Source of the DNA: CAVTUU01 sp045804965 | GTDB lineage: Bacteria; Chloroflexota; Chloroflexia; Thermomicrobiales; UBA6265 | Length of the DNA stretch: 45,158 nucleotides | Direction of reading: 5' to 3' | NCBI GenBank assembly: GCA_045804965.1 | Contig: JBJMMD010000048.1 | Location: forward strand, 1 to 45,158 | In this document: in pieces, positions 36,276 to 44,250 of the stretch | Layout: every line of letters begins with the position of its first letter | Numbering within the stretch: position 1 is the stretch's first letter | Notes under the pieces: model-generated | The model's input: the letters and a program-made list of their open reading frames with translations, nothing else | Told to the model about the DNA's origin: nothing | Databases searched by the model: none | Program-made: the position numbers and the translations under genes

Positions 36276-38621
36276 TCAGATAATGCCCAGGCGGCGAGCG
36301 GCGGCAACGGCGGCCGTGCGCGATCCCACGCCCAGTTTGCCGTAGACGTTGGTTAGGTGGGTGCGGACGGTCCCCTGGCCGACGATGAGGACTTGCGCCA
36401 CTGCCCGGTCTGATAGCCCGTCGGCAACTAGCGCGAGGACCTCGCGCTCGCGCGGGGTCAGATCAGCGACCGCTCCCGGGTCGCTCCACTCGCGCCTCTG
36501 GCTCGGCTCCGGCAGAGCAGCGAGGTCGGTCACGGCGTCCGCGATCGCCGCGCGGGGAGAAAGCGCCCGACCGACTGACCATGCGTCTCCAAACGCTTGC
36601 TCACCCAGGGCCGCACGTGTGTCCACCGCGGCGCGCTCGGACCGGATCCGCACTGGAGGTGCCGCGATGTAGCCGAGTGCCTCGCCAAGTCCCGCCGCGG
36701 CTCCGAGATGGCGAGCCGCCTGGCCTGGCTGTCCGCGTGCCAGGAGCAGTTCTGCGGTCGCTGCGAGCGTGTCAGCGATCCCCTCGAAGTTTCTGACCTC
36801 TCCCCATAAGTGCAGGCTCTCGGCGTAGTGGATGGCTGCCAGCGAATTCTTCCCCCGTCCGGCTTCTAGCCGACCGAGGGCTAAGAGCGCCTGAGCCACG
36901 CCGTACTGAAAGGCGTCCTGGCGAAACAAGATGATAGCTTTCACCAGCAGGGTCTCCGCCTGATCGACCTTGCCCTGGTCTTCTGCTACCTCGGCGAAGC
37001 GAATCTGGATCCAGCCGAGTCCGCTGGTGTCCCCGTGCCGCGTGGCGATCTCGGCCGCCTCGTCCAGCAACGCAACGACTCGCTGGTCATCCCCCTGATT
37101 CCTGAGCAGGCCCGCCAAGAGGGGGAGGGCGCGGCCGACACCCGGTTCGTCCCCCAGGGCTCGGCGCAGCGCCACACCTTCCGAAACCAGCTCCGCCGCC
37201 CCCGGCCCGCCCAGCACGCGCTCCAGCAGCCCCAGCTTGACCAGCGCCATCGCGCGGGCAGTAGGGATCTGAGCGCCTCCCTGCGCTAGCGCCCGGGTCA
37301 ACCACTCCCGGCCTTCCCTCCGGTAGCTTCGGTACTGCCAGAGACCGCCAAGCGCGGCGGCGAGACGGATGAGGTTCTCGCCTTCCACATCTTGGAGCCA
37401 AGCGAGCGCGAGCCGCAGGTTACCTAGCTCGGCCTCAAGCCGATCCAGCCACCATCGATGCTCGGGTCCACCCCAGATCGCTGGATCGGCCTGCTCGGCC
37501 AAGGCGACAAAATATTCCGCATGTCGGCTCCGGGTAGCCCGCTCCTCCCCGCTCGCCGCTAATTGCTCCAAGCCATATTCACGGACCGTTTCGAGCATCG
37601 CATATCGCGGCTCACCAGTCGGATCGGTCACTGGCCACACCAAACTCTTCGCAACGAGTGATGCCACCCGGTCAAGAATCTCGACATCCGATTCCCTGGA
37701 TACGGCGGCGACAGTCGCTGCCGCCTCAACAGTGAATCCTCCGGCGAAGACCGCGAGCTGCCGGAAGAACGCTTGCTCATCAGAAGTGAGGAGGCCACAG
37801 CTCCAGGCGATGGTGTCGCGCATCGTGCGCTGCCGAGCCGGCAGGTCGCGTGCCCCACCCGTGAGTAGCGGCAGGCGATGGACTAGCCGCCGGCGCAGGG
37901 CCGCTGGCGGGAGATGGGTGACACGGGCAGCGGCAAGCTCGATCGCAAGTGGCAGCCCGTCGAGATCATGGCAAATCGCCGTGATGTCGGCGGCGTTCTC
38001 CTCGGTGAGGACGAAGCCGGAAGCCGCCGCACCAGCCCGCATCACGAACAGGCGCACCGCATCAGATGCGGATGCGGACGTAACCGACGGTGGCTCGTCC
38101 GCAGCTGGCAATGGCAGGGGGTGGACGGCGACGACGTGCTCGCCGGACAAATGCAGGACCTCCCGACTTGTGACCAGCACGGCCAAGTGTGGGCACGCCG
38201 TGAGAAGCTGGGTGACGAGTGGGGCAGCAGCAAGCACGTGTTCGAAGTTGTCGATAATCAGCAGCAGATGCCGATCCCAGAGAGCGGTGATGAGCCGCTC
38301 GATTCCAGGGTCGTCAACTGCCTCCTGCAGGCCGACGGCCCGACCTACCATCGAGGCGGCGAGATGGGGCGACGTGATCGGCACCAAGTCGCAATAGGCG
38401 ATTCCGTCGACGAATTCGCCCTCCAACGCTGCGGCCGCCCGGAGCGCCAGGCGGGATTTACCAACGCCACCGGCTCCAGTGAGAGTGACCAGACGAACAT
38501 CCGCTCGACGGAACAGGTCAGTGATGGCCGGCACCTCGCGGTGCCGGCCGATGAAGCTGGTTAGGGGCTTGGGGAGCGGACTCTGGGGGCATGCAGGGTC
38601 GCAATGGATCGAGTCGGCCAT
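36276..38621 (-). CDS. Large transcriptional regulator: NB-ARC/AAA ATPase, TPR-like region, LuxR-type HTH
   Basis: 781 residues from the ATG at 38621 (CGGAG upstream); a longer frame to 38915 would add 98 residues without features. Order: an ATPase of the NB-ARC/STAND type with Walker A GAGGVGKS (about residues 49-56), Walker B LLLIIDN and the arginine-bearing VLVTSREVL; then winged-helix and TPR-like helical repeats (ALVKLGLLERVLGG, ALLALGRLEAGRGK); and a C-terminal LuxR-type HTH (LTPREREVLALVADGLSDRAVAQ, GTVRTHLTNVYGKLGV). Such MalT/LAL-like proteins switch on genes after binding a ligand or nucleotide. The target is unknown; an alpha/beta-hydrolase remnant is divergent from it. Confidence 0.88.
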   Translation of the reverse strand: MADSIHCDPACPQSPLPKPLTSFIGRHREVPAITDLFRRADVRLVTLTGAGGVGKSRLALRAAAALEGEFVDGIAYCDLVPITSPHLAASMVGRAVGLQEAVDDPGIERLITALWDRHLLLIIDNFEHVLAAAPLVTQLLTACPHLAVLVTSREVLHLSGEHVVAVHPLPLPAADEPPSVTSASASDAVRLFVMRAGAAASGFVLTEENAADITAICHDLDGLPLAIELAAARVTHLPPAALRRRLVHRLPLLTGGARDLPARQRTMRDTIAWSCGLLTSDEQAFFRQLAVFAGGFTVEAAATVAAVSRESDVEILDRVASLVAKSLVWPVTDPTGEPRYAMLETVREYGLEQLAASGEERATRSRHAEYFVALAEQADPAIWGGPEHRWWLDRLEAELGNLRLALAWLQDVEGENLIRLAAALGGLWQYRSYRREGREWLTRALAQGGAQIPTARAMALVKLGLLERVLGGPGAAELVSEGVALRRALGDEPGVGRALPLLAGLLRNQGDDQRVVALLDEAAEIATRHGDTSGLGWIQIRFAEVAEDQGKVDQAETLLVKAIILFRQDAFQYGVAQALLALGRLEAGRGKNSLAAIHYAESLHLWGEVRNFEGIADTLAATAELLLARGQPGQAARHLGAAAGLGEALGYIAAPPVRIRSERAAVDTRAALGEQAFGDAWSVGRALSPRAAIADAVTDLAALPEPSQRREWSDPGAVADLTPREREVLALVADGLSDRAVAQVLIVGQGTVRTHLTNVYGKLGVGSRTAAVAAARRLGII

Positions 38622-38750
38622 GAGCGACTCCGGGGCTGAAACCGACTTGCGCTCTCCTATCATCGGGGCCGTATCGGTCCGCGTCAAGTCTACGATCCAT
38701 GAACAGTAGATGACCGAGTCGCGGAACGAACCACTCAGCACGAACCGGAG

Positions 38751-39064
38751 AGAGCCCACGACAGAGTCGTCGTTTCCCATGTGTCCGCTCTGCTGTTGGA
38801 CGGGGGCGGCGATCCAGTCCGACCGCCCCCTCCTGGGCTCCCGCCGCTCCTCATTCATGTCGGCGGTCTTGAGGTCCTGCGGGGAGATGCCTATTGACTG
38901 GCATCTCGGGCGCAAGCGGAAGGGGTGAAGGGATCCCGGTCAAGCTCGCGGAGTAGCCCGAGATGTGGCACGTCTTCCACGCGCGGGCTGAAGACATCTC
39001 GCTTGCGGCCGAGGTGGTCGCGCAGCTGGGTGCCTTTGTCCGCCAGCACTTCGCCCCGAACTAG
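38751..39064 (+). pseudogene. Remnant of an alpha/beta hydrolase (HSL/lipase family)
   Basis: Three frames together read the C-terminal half of an alpha/beta-hydrolase-3 protein: GLPPLLIHVGGLEVLRGDAY, a TGA at about 38,877, LASRAQAEGV in the same frame, then after a frame change the end EMWHVFHARAEDISL and LGAFVRQHF followed by a stop (39062-39064). The HVFH histidine is the usual catalytic histidine position. The serine elbow is not present. It is a decayed gene lying between the LuxR regulator and the intact HAD gene. Confidence 0.6.
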
Positions 39065-39086
39065 GACGTCTTCGCGGCCAGACCGT

Positions 39087-39239
39087 CGGATTCGGAAGGC
39101 AACCGGCTGCTACACTTGGTCGATATGAATAACCGCCGGGTTGGAAGCGATTCTGAGCCCGTGATGACAACTGAAACGACCGCGCCGAGTCGCCGCAGGC
39201 AGCAGCACCTGCTGCTCGATGCGGACGATACGCTGTGGG
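39087..39239. repeat. Intact copy of the duplicated HAD leader and 5' end
   Basis: Partner of 34961-35112, in the same orientation, about 4.1 kb apart. The shared part covers the leader, start codon and the codons up to DADDTLW. Confidence 0.8.
39110..39124 (+). promoter_or_regulatory. Candidate leaderless promoter of the HAD gene
   Basis: TACACT at about 39,111-39,116 lies 8-9 bp before the ATG at 39125, the spacing of a -10 box on a leaderless transcript. TTCGGA about 17 bp upstream is a weak -35. The same TACACT box is kept in the duplicate copy at about 34,985-34,990. No ribosome site precedes the ATG. Confidence 0.45.
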
Positions 39240-39880
39240 AAAACAACGTCTATTTTGAGCGGGCGATTGCCGAGTTTCTCGATTTCCTCGGTCACTCGTC
39301 GATGTCGAGGGAGGACGTGCGGGCGGTGCTCGACGAGATCGAGCGCGCGAACGCCCAGGTGCACGGCTACGGCTCGGCCGCGTTTTCGCGGAATCTGACG
39401 GAGACCTATCGCCGATTGGCCGAGCGCGAAATCGGCGATAACGACCTGGCGATCGTGATGAACTTTGGTGAGCGGGTCCAAGGGCAACCGATGGAGTTGA
39501 TCGACGGGGTCGAGGAAACGCTGATCGAGCTCTCGACCCGTCACCAACTCGTCCTAGTGACGAAGGGTGAAGCTGAGGAGCAGCGATTGAAAATCGACCG
39601 CTCTGGCCTAGCACACCACTTCGCTCATGCCCGGATCGTGTCCGAAAAGCATCCTGGCGTATACGAGGACATCGTCGCCGATCTCAGTCTCGATGCAGAG
39701 AAAACCTGGATGATCGGCAACTCGCCGAAGTCGGACATCAATGCCTCACTGGCGGCCGGGCTAAACGCCGTCTTCATTCCACATGAGATGACCTGGTCAT
39801 TGGAACATGCCGAAATTGAGCACCAAGACGGGCGATTGCTCGTGCTGACGCGATTCACGGAATTGGTCCATCACTTCTAG
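39125..39880 (+). CDS. HAD-superfamily hydrolase
   Basis: 251 residues with the four HAD motifs: I LLLDADDTLW (D32 and D34), II LVLVTKGEAEEQ (Thr), III VSEKHPGVYEDI (Lys) and IV WMIGNSPKSDINASLAAG (Asp). A helical cap follows motif I (VYFERAIAEFLDFLGHSS). The protein begins with about 28 polar residues not usual for the family. It should be a small-molecule phosphatase or dehalogenase-like enzyme with an Asp nucleophile; substrate unknown. ATG at 39125; the ATG at 39164 after the polar stretch is an alternative. Its last 26 bases overlap the end of the convergent WYL regulator gene. Confidence 0.88.
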   Translation: MNNRRVGSDSEPVMTTETTAPSRRRQQHLLLDADDTLWENNVYFERAIAEFLDFLGHSSMSREDVRAVLDEIERANAQVHGYGSAAFSRNLTETYRRLAEREIGDNDLAIVMNFGERVQGQPMELIDGVEETLIELSTRHQLVLVTKGEAEEQRLKIDRSGLAHHFAHARIVSEKHPGVYEDIVADLSLDAEKTWMIGNSPKSDINASLAAGLNAVFIPHEMTWSLEHAEIEHQDGRLLVLTRFTELVHHF

Positions 39881-40850
39881 GAAACGGCGCGCGATACAAC
39901 GCCACCACGCCTTGAGCGAGGGCAAACGCGCGTTCGCGCAATGCGTGCGGTTCCAGGACTTCCACGCGCGGTCCCCAACCGAGGATTGCTTCGACCGCTT
40001 CGTCGAAGGTGTCAAAGCGCATGACGACGGTGCGCCGACCCTCGGATTCGCGCGGTCCTTCGTGCTCGATTCGGACGGGGCGGCCAAACTGCCGGATACC
40101 GGTGTTCAACACGGGTTCAATGGGAAGCGTAGCGAGGAACACCGGCAGGTTTGCGACGTATCGCTCCTTGGAGGTTTCCCAATAGACCGCAAGATCGAAA
40201 CTAGACGGACGGTTTGCCGGGTCCTCCAGAACCCTCGCCGCTTCAATCCGAGAGACACGATAAGTGCGAAAGTCACCTTCGACGGCCGCCACGAGATACC
40301 AGACTGATCCGTTCGCGACGAGACTAAGTGGATCAACGGTTCGCACGCTCGACACTTGACCCTCGCGGCGGAAGTGAGGTTCGAGCTTGCGATCGGCCCA
40401 GATCGCTTCCTGTATAGATTGAAGAGAGGGAACAGCCTCGTCCGACCGGCGCCAGCCGACCGCGTCGAGATGAATCCGTTGGCGAATGTCCTCGGCGTTT
40501 CGTCGCGAATGCGAGGGCAAGGCGCCGAGGAGCTTGACGAAGGCCGCCTCGGAAGCGGTATCCAGTCCGAGATCGGCCATCAACCGGGTTGGTCTGGCCA
40601 TAAAGAGCGCGCGAATCTCGGCATCAATGAGACCAACCGGCTTGGTCCGAAACGACTCATCCAGCAACCAGCCGCCCGCCGATCCGCGCAGCGCGTAGAC
40701 CGGCACGCCCGCCCCGCTGAGTGCATCCATGTCGCGATGAATCGTTCGTGCTGAGACTTCCAACCGCCGCGCAAGATCCTTCGAGGTCAGACACCGGTGA
40801 GTCTGGAGCAACAACATGATCGCCAAGAGCCGGTCCGCGCGCTTCTGCAT
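39855..40850 (-). CDS. HTH/WYL-domain transcriptional regulator
   Basis: 331 residues. The N-terminal helix-turn-helix reads RADRLLAIMLLLQTHRCLTSKDLARRLEVSARTIHRDMDAL, HTH_11 type as in DeoR/YafY regulators. It is followed by the wing YALRGSAGGWLL. The C-terminal WYL domain is visible as SLVANGSVWYLVAAVEGDFRTYRVSRI, with the region where the Trp-Tyr-Leu triplet gives the domain its name, then a WCX extension. WYL proteins sense a ligand, often a nucleic-acid derivative. ATG at 40850 is chosen next to the HTH; in-frame ATGs at 40862 and 40868 and 40895 are alternatives. Divergent from the PF03640 gene. Confidence 0.87.
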   Translation of the reverse strand: MQKRADRLLAIMLLLQTHRCLTSKDLARRLEVSARTIHRDMDALSGAGVPVYALRGSAGGWLLDESFRTKPVGLIDAEIRALFMARPTRLMADLGLDTASEAAFVKLLGALPSHSRRNAEDIRQRIHLDAVGWRRSDEAVPSLQSIQEAIWADRKLEPHFRREGQVSSVRTVDPLSLVANGSVWYLVAAVEGDFRTYRVSRIEAARVLEDPANRPSSFDLAVYWETSKERYVANLPVFLATLPIEPVLNTGIRQFGRPVRIEHEGPRESEGRRTVVMRFDTFDEAVEAILGWGPRVEVLEPHALRERAFALAQGVVALYRAPFPRSDGPIP

Positions 40851-41067
40851 CTTCTCCCGCATCTCCATCTCGATGATCGACGACAAACATGCCAAGCAAC
40901 GTCATATATGCCGAAGAGACGCTGCCGGTTAACGTCGCGCGATGCATTGATCTCTCAGCTACGAAGCATCCGCCAAACGGCGGCGGCGCGCCGTGCGTAG
41001 GAACCGTATCCCTATCGTGCTGAGGGATTGTTGGGAAAACCGACGTGGTAATGACAAGGAGTCGACG

Positions 41068-41928
41068 ATGAAACGCTGGCTCTTCGTATTGCTGCTCGTG
41101 CTCGCAATGTCGTCGTTCTTCGCGACGCCTCAGACCGGCGCCCAGGCTGATGCTTCGCTGAAGGTGGCCCAGGATCCCGCCGTTGGCGCGTTTCTGACCG
41201 ATGGCAAGGGCATGACGCTGTATCTCTTCACCAAAGACACCGAGAAGGGGAAAAGCGTTTGCAGCGGTGAATGCGCGACCGCTTGGCCGGTGTCCGCGGA
41301 CGATACGACGAAACTGCCCGCCGGTGGGCCGGGCAAGTCGGGCTCGATCGATCGCGACGATGGCTCGAAACAGGCCACCTACAATGACATTCCGCTCAAT
41401 TACTTCGCCAAGGACGCGAAGGCCGGGGACATCGCCGGCCAGGAAGTCGGCGGTGTTTGGTTCGTCATTCCGCCGAGCGCAAAGCACCACACCAAATACC
41501 CCGCGGCTCCCGGTGAGGGCACACCATTCCCGGCAACCTCGGTGAAGATTGGCTTCACGGGTGAGCTCGGTCCCTTCCTGACCGACGCCAAGGGCATGAC
41601 GGTCTACCTCTTTACCAAGGACACCGAAGCCGGCAAGAGCGCGTGCAGCGGCGACTGCGCCGCCAGCTGGCCAGCAGTGCCCGCTGAGACTGAGTTGTTA
41701 TTGCCGCCGGGGATTTCAGGCAAGCTGACCTCCTTCAAGCGAGATGACGGGTCGATGCAATTGGCCTACAACGACCTCCCCTTGTATTACTTCGCCAAGG
41801 ACACCAAGGCAGGTGACACCAACGGGCAAGAGGTTGGCGATGTCTGGTACATCGTGCCGCCGGGCATGAAGCTGGGCGATAAGCCGCACGAGGCGACCGC
41901 CGAAGGAACACCCGACTCAGGCTACTAA
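41068..41928 (+). CDS. Secreted protein with two PF03640 (secreted repeat of unknown function) domains
   Basis: 286 residues with a Sec signal (KRWLFVLLLVLAMSSFF). Two near-identical halves follow, each starting LTDGKGMTLYLFTKDT or LTDAKGMTVYLFTKDT, then SxCSGECA or SACSGDCA with WP, then a D/R-rich DDGS.Q..YND.PL.YFAKD segment, and ending with a Trp-Val/Ile-Ile-Pro-Pro. This matches the Lipoprotein_15/PF03640 unit duplicated in tandem. No lipobox is present, so it is probably secreted, not lipid-anchored. AAGGAG is seven bases upstream of the ATG. Function is not established for the family. Confidence 0.85.
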   Translation: MKRWLFVLLLVLAMSSFFATPQTGAQADASLKVAQDPAVGAFLTDGKGMTLYLFTKDTEKGKSVCSGECATAWPVSADDTTKLPAGGPGKSGSIDRDDGSKQATYNDIPLNYFAKDAKAGDIAGQEVGGVWFVIPPSAKHHTKYPAAPGEGTPFPATSVKIGFTGELGPFLTDAKGMTVYLFTKDTEAGKSACSGDCAASWPAVPAETELLLPPGISGKLTSFKRDDGSMQLAYNDLPLYYFAKDTKAGDTNGQEVGDVWYIVPPGMKLGDKPHEATAEGTPDSGY

Positions 41929-41940
41929 CCGACCATGTTC

Positions 41941-41992
41941 AAGCGGATCCATCCACCAGAAACAGGTGCTGTTTCGCTGGACTGATCAAGAG
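41941..41992. repeat. 52-bp direct repeat, copy A
   Basis: Starts AAGCGGATCCATCCACCAGA and contains the inverted repeat GAAACAG-GTG-CTGTTTC with 7-bp arms. Matches copy B at 43,518-43,569. In one frame both copies read IH.KQVLFRWT..LV. Confidence 0.7.
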
Positions 41993-42045
41993 CTAGTCCG
42001 CGAATGTAGCCGCCGGACGCTTTCTCCCTAGTGCGACCATGTGAG

Positions 42046-42074
42046 GACACCCCGGTCGATCTGGCCGGGGTGTC
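42046..42074. terminator. Hairpin with terminator-like stem between the PF03640 and Cse60-like genes
   Basis: GACACCCCGG (42046-42055), a 9-base loop, then CCGGGGTGTC (42065-42074). Perfect 10-bp stem. The T run is short (GCTCTT on the plus strand). It lies between the stops of two convergent genes. Confidence 0.5.
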
Positions 42075-42105
42075 GCTCTTCGCCAGGATTCGAGAGCCTC
42101 TCGGC

Positions 42106-42330
42106 TCACTCCATGTGCCTACCCTCAATCGGTTCGTGGTGCTCGTAGACGATGAGCGCAGAGAAGGTCGCTTGGGTCGAAGCCGTGCGGTCAACCAGAC
42201 CCGGGACGACGCCCAGTTGAACGCTCTCGACTTTGCCGTGGTCCTTCTCGATCTCCATGATCTTCTTGTTGACGGCGTCCGCAAGGCCGCCAATATCAGG
42301 AAAGCTCACTCCCGCTACCCGCTTCGCCAT
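42106..42330 (-). CDS. Small protein resembling the Cse60 family
   Basis: 74 residues from an ATG at 42330 with GGAGG five bases upstream. The sequence has an N-terminal amphipathic helix (DAVNKKIMEIEKD) and a hydrophobic C-terminal strand FSALIVYE. That end resembles the FSALIIYE of Cse60-type sporulation proteins. There is no sporulation context here. Alternative: an unrelated ferredoxin-fold protein with the same ending. Function unknown. Confidence 0.5.
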   Translation of the reverse strand: MAKRVAGVSFPDIGGLADAVNKKIMEIEKDHGKVESVQLGVVPGLVDRTASTQATFSALIVYEHHEPIEGRHME

Positions 42331-42716
42331 CTCGTCCTCCACCATCATGCGTGAAAGCTGCTGACTGGCTCTCTGGAGCAGAGACTACTATGTCAAGCTC
42401 ACGTGGCCGGGGCAAGAGTTGGCCGCTTTTGTGGCAAATTGATGGCGTCAATCGCTATCGTCGCCTAGTGCGGGATCAGTTCCCTGAATGCGCCTGATCC
42501 AAGAACTCGCCCAGTGACCATTAACCATGAGAATATGTGTCAGTTTGCGCGGTTCGATACCGTCTTCGTACGTTACGTTCAAGGCTGCCGAGCCCGATCG
42601 ACCTCTTTCCTTTGCAGGGGGCCTTGGGGACGGTGATAGTATAGGCTCACACTACCGAAGGTGACGGCCGGCCACCTGGCGGGCAAATGCTGACCGGCCG
42701 GAAATGGAGCCGCTCT
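42331..42716. other. Intergenic region upstream of the TMEM175-type gene
   Basis: 386 bp between divergent genes. No coding frame or RNA recognised. The last 60 bp are rich in GGCCGG inverted repeats around the ribosome-site region. Confidence 0.5.
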
Positions 42717-43388
42717 ATGCGAATGGTGTCCTGGGGCAGTGCCCCCTCCCAGTCGGCGGAACGGGTCACGGCGCTCAGCGACGGCGTCTTCGCGATCGCC
42801 ATGACCCTGCTCATCATCGACGTCGTCGCGGTCGGCAAGAACGTTGCAGAGGGCGAGCGCCTCTCGCACCACCTCCTGCGCGAGTGGCCCACGCTCGCTG
42901 CCTTCCTCGTCGGCTTTCTCACTCTCCTGGTGTGCTGGGCCAACCACCAGTGCGTGTTCGAGTCGGTCGGCCGGGTCGACAGCGTGCTCGTCTGGGTCAA
43001 CGGTCTCAAGCTCGCCATCATCTCCGCCGTTCCCCTCCCGACCGCCCTCCTCGCCGCCAACTTCACCGGCCCAGACCGCCGCACCGCCTTCTTCATTTAT
43101 GGTGTGACTTACTTCCTTCTGGCGAGTTCCTTCTGGCTGATGACCCGCGTCATCGAGGCACGTGGCCTCCTCGCCCCCGGCGCGAACGCGGTCGACTTCC
43201 GCCGTATCAACCACATCTACGGGGTCGCGATGGTCTGGACCACCGCCGCCTTGGGCGTGGTGCTGGTCAATGTCTGGGCCGCCTGCCTAATGTGGGGAAT
43301 CATGTTCGCCGTCTTCGGCTTTCCGAACGAGTTCGCCGCGCTCCTCCACCAGCGCTCCATTCGGAAGACCGCCCTCGGCACCCGGTAG
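42717..43388 (+). CDS. TMEM175-family potassium channel-like membrane protein (DUF1211)
   Basis: 223 residues with about six membrane helices. The first helix carries the family motif: ALSDGVFAIAMTLLIIDV, where the F-S-D (here L-S-D) near the start of helix 1 forms the channel filter region. Later helices include YFLLASSFWLMTRVIE and VWTTAALGVVLVNVW. Bacterial TMEM175 proteins form potassium channels as multimers. ATG at 42717 has GGAG eight bases upstream; ATG at 42723 is an alternative. Confidence 0.85.
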   Translation: MRMVSWGSAPSQSAERVTALSDGVFAIAMTLLIIDVVAVGKNVAEGERLSHHLLREWPTLAAFLVGFLTLLVCWANHQCVFESVGRVDSVLVWVNGLKLAIISAVPLPTALLAANFTGPDRRTAFFIYGVTYFLLASSFWLMTRVIEARGLLAPGANAVDFRRINHIYGVAMVWTTAALGVVLVNVWAACLMWGIMFAVFGFPNEFAALLHQRSIRKTALGTR

Positions 43389-43517
43389 CCGTCCCGACCC
43401 TCGTCCAATCGCCGAGCCTACCCGGTCGCGACCCGAACTCGGCCTCGGCCCACTTTGCCATTGCCAAGTCACATGCCGTCCGCACCAGCGTCAGGCGTGG
43501 TCTGTGTTCGCATCCAC

Positions 43518-43569
43518 AAGCGGATCTATCCACGAGAAACAGGTGCTGTTTCGCTGGACTGAGCGACAG
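43518..43569. repeat. 52-bp direct repeat, copy B
   Basis: AAGCGGATCTATCCACGAGA with the same GAAACAG-GTG-CTGTTTC inverted repeat as copy A at 41,941-41,992, about 1.6 kb away in the same orientation. It is directly followed by the cysteine-rich remnant. Confidence 0.7.
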
Positions 43570-43866
43570 CTCGTGGCGACAGCGAGACGCTGAATTGCGG
43601 CACCTGTACGGGCACCCAAACTGGTTGGGGGTGGCACGGACAACGTCCGTGGCCGCACGCCCACTTGCAACGGCGAAACCTGCGGGACGTCAAACAACTC
43701 CGGTGTCACCTGCGCGGAGGGCTCGGGCTGCTGCCACGCGCCCAGCACATTCGGCTGCACCGTCGAAAACTTCCTCACCTTCTGTTGCTCGGGCCCATTT
43801 GGCGGCGAGGGGTGCGGTTTCAGCGCCAACCCCGGCAGAACCTGCGGCACGTGCATCGCGATCTAG
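43569..43866 (+). pseudogene. Remnant of a cysteine-rich secreted protein
   Basis: The frame after a TGA at 43560 reads ETLNCGTCTGTQT, then shifts frame and continues PTCNGETCGTSNNSGVTC, GSGCCHA, FGCTVENFLTFCCSG and RTCGTCIAI to a stop. The cysteine pattern (CGTCTG, CNGETCG) resembles short Cys-rich repeats in secreted proteins. No start codon, signal peptide or single frame exists, so it is a broken C-terminal fragment. Confidence 0.45.
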
Positions 43867-44250
43867 CCCAATTTCGATCGGTCCCAGCACGCCCGGCGTC
43901 GCGGCGCTAACGGAACCCGGCTGCCTGGGCGACAACGACGGACCACGGCACAGCAGCTTGCCTCAAGCAGCACGCCCGATGCCAGTTGCCTGGTTCATTC
44001 CCACAACCACGTGGCGCCGCCGATGTCCGTTTCGGCGGTGGGCATGGCGCGGCGCACCGATTGGCGGTAGGTGAGAGACGTGATCACGACACGCATTGAC
44101 GGTGGCGGCGGCCTGCGGGTAGCCTGACTGGGTCCAAACCCGCCCTGCCGCGTCAGTGTTCGGGGAAACGGGGGTTCACCGTGCGTGCGTCTAGGAACAT
44201 CAGGCCCCGCCGTGTCGTCTGGGGCGCCGCCAACCGGAAACAGGTGTAGC
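43867..44250. other. Intergenic region, no supported gene
   Basis: 384 bp. Open frames are present but have no family features. GC-rich throughout, no RNA or clear promoter recognised. Confidence 0.4.

Noticed and set aside
36004..39239. The block between the HAD copies as a known mobile element
   Set aside because: No transposase or integrase and no perfect terminal repeats; kept only as an unexplained duplication.
42704..44074. 456-codon plus-strand frame overlapping the TMEM175 gene in another frame
   Set aside because: Overlaps a gene with a clear channel motif and runs through the broken Cys-rich region; arginine/proline-rich throughout.
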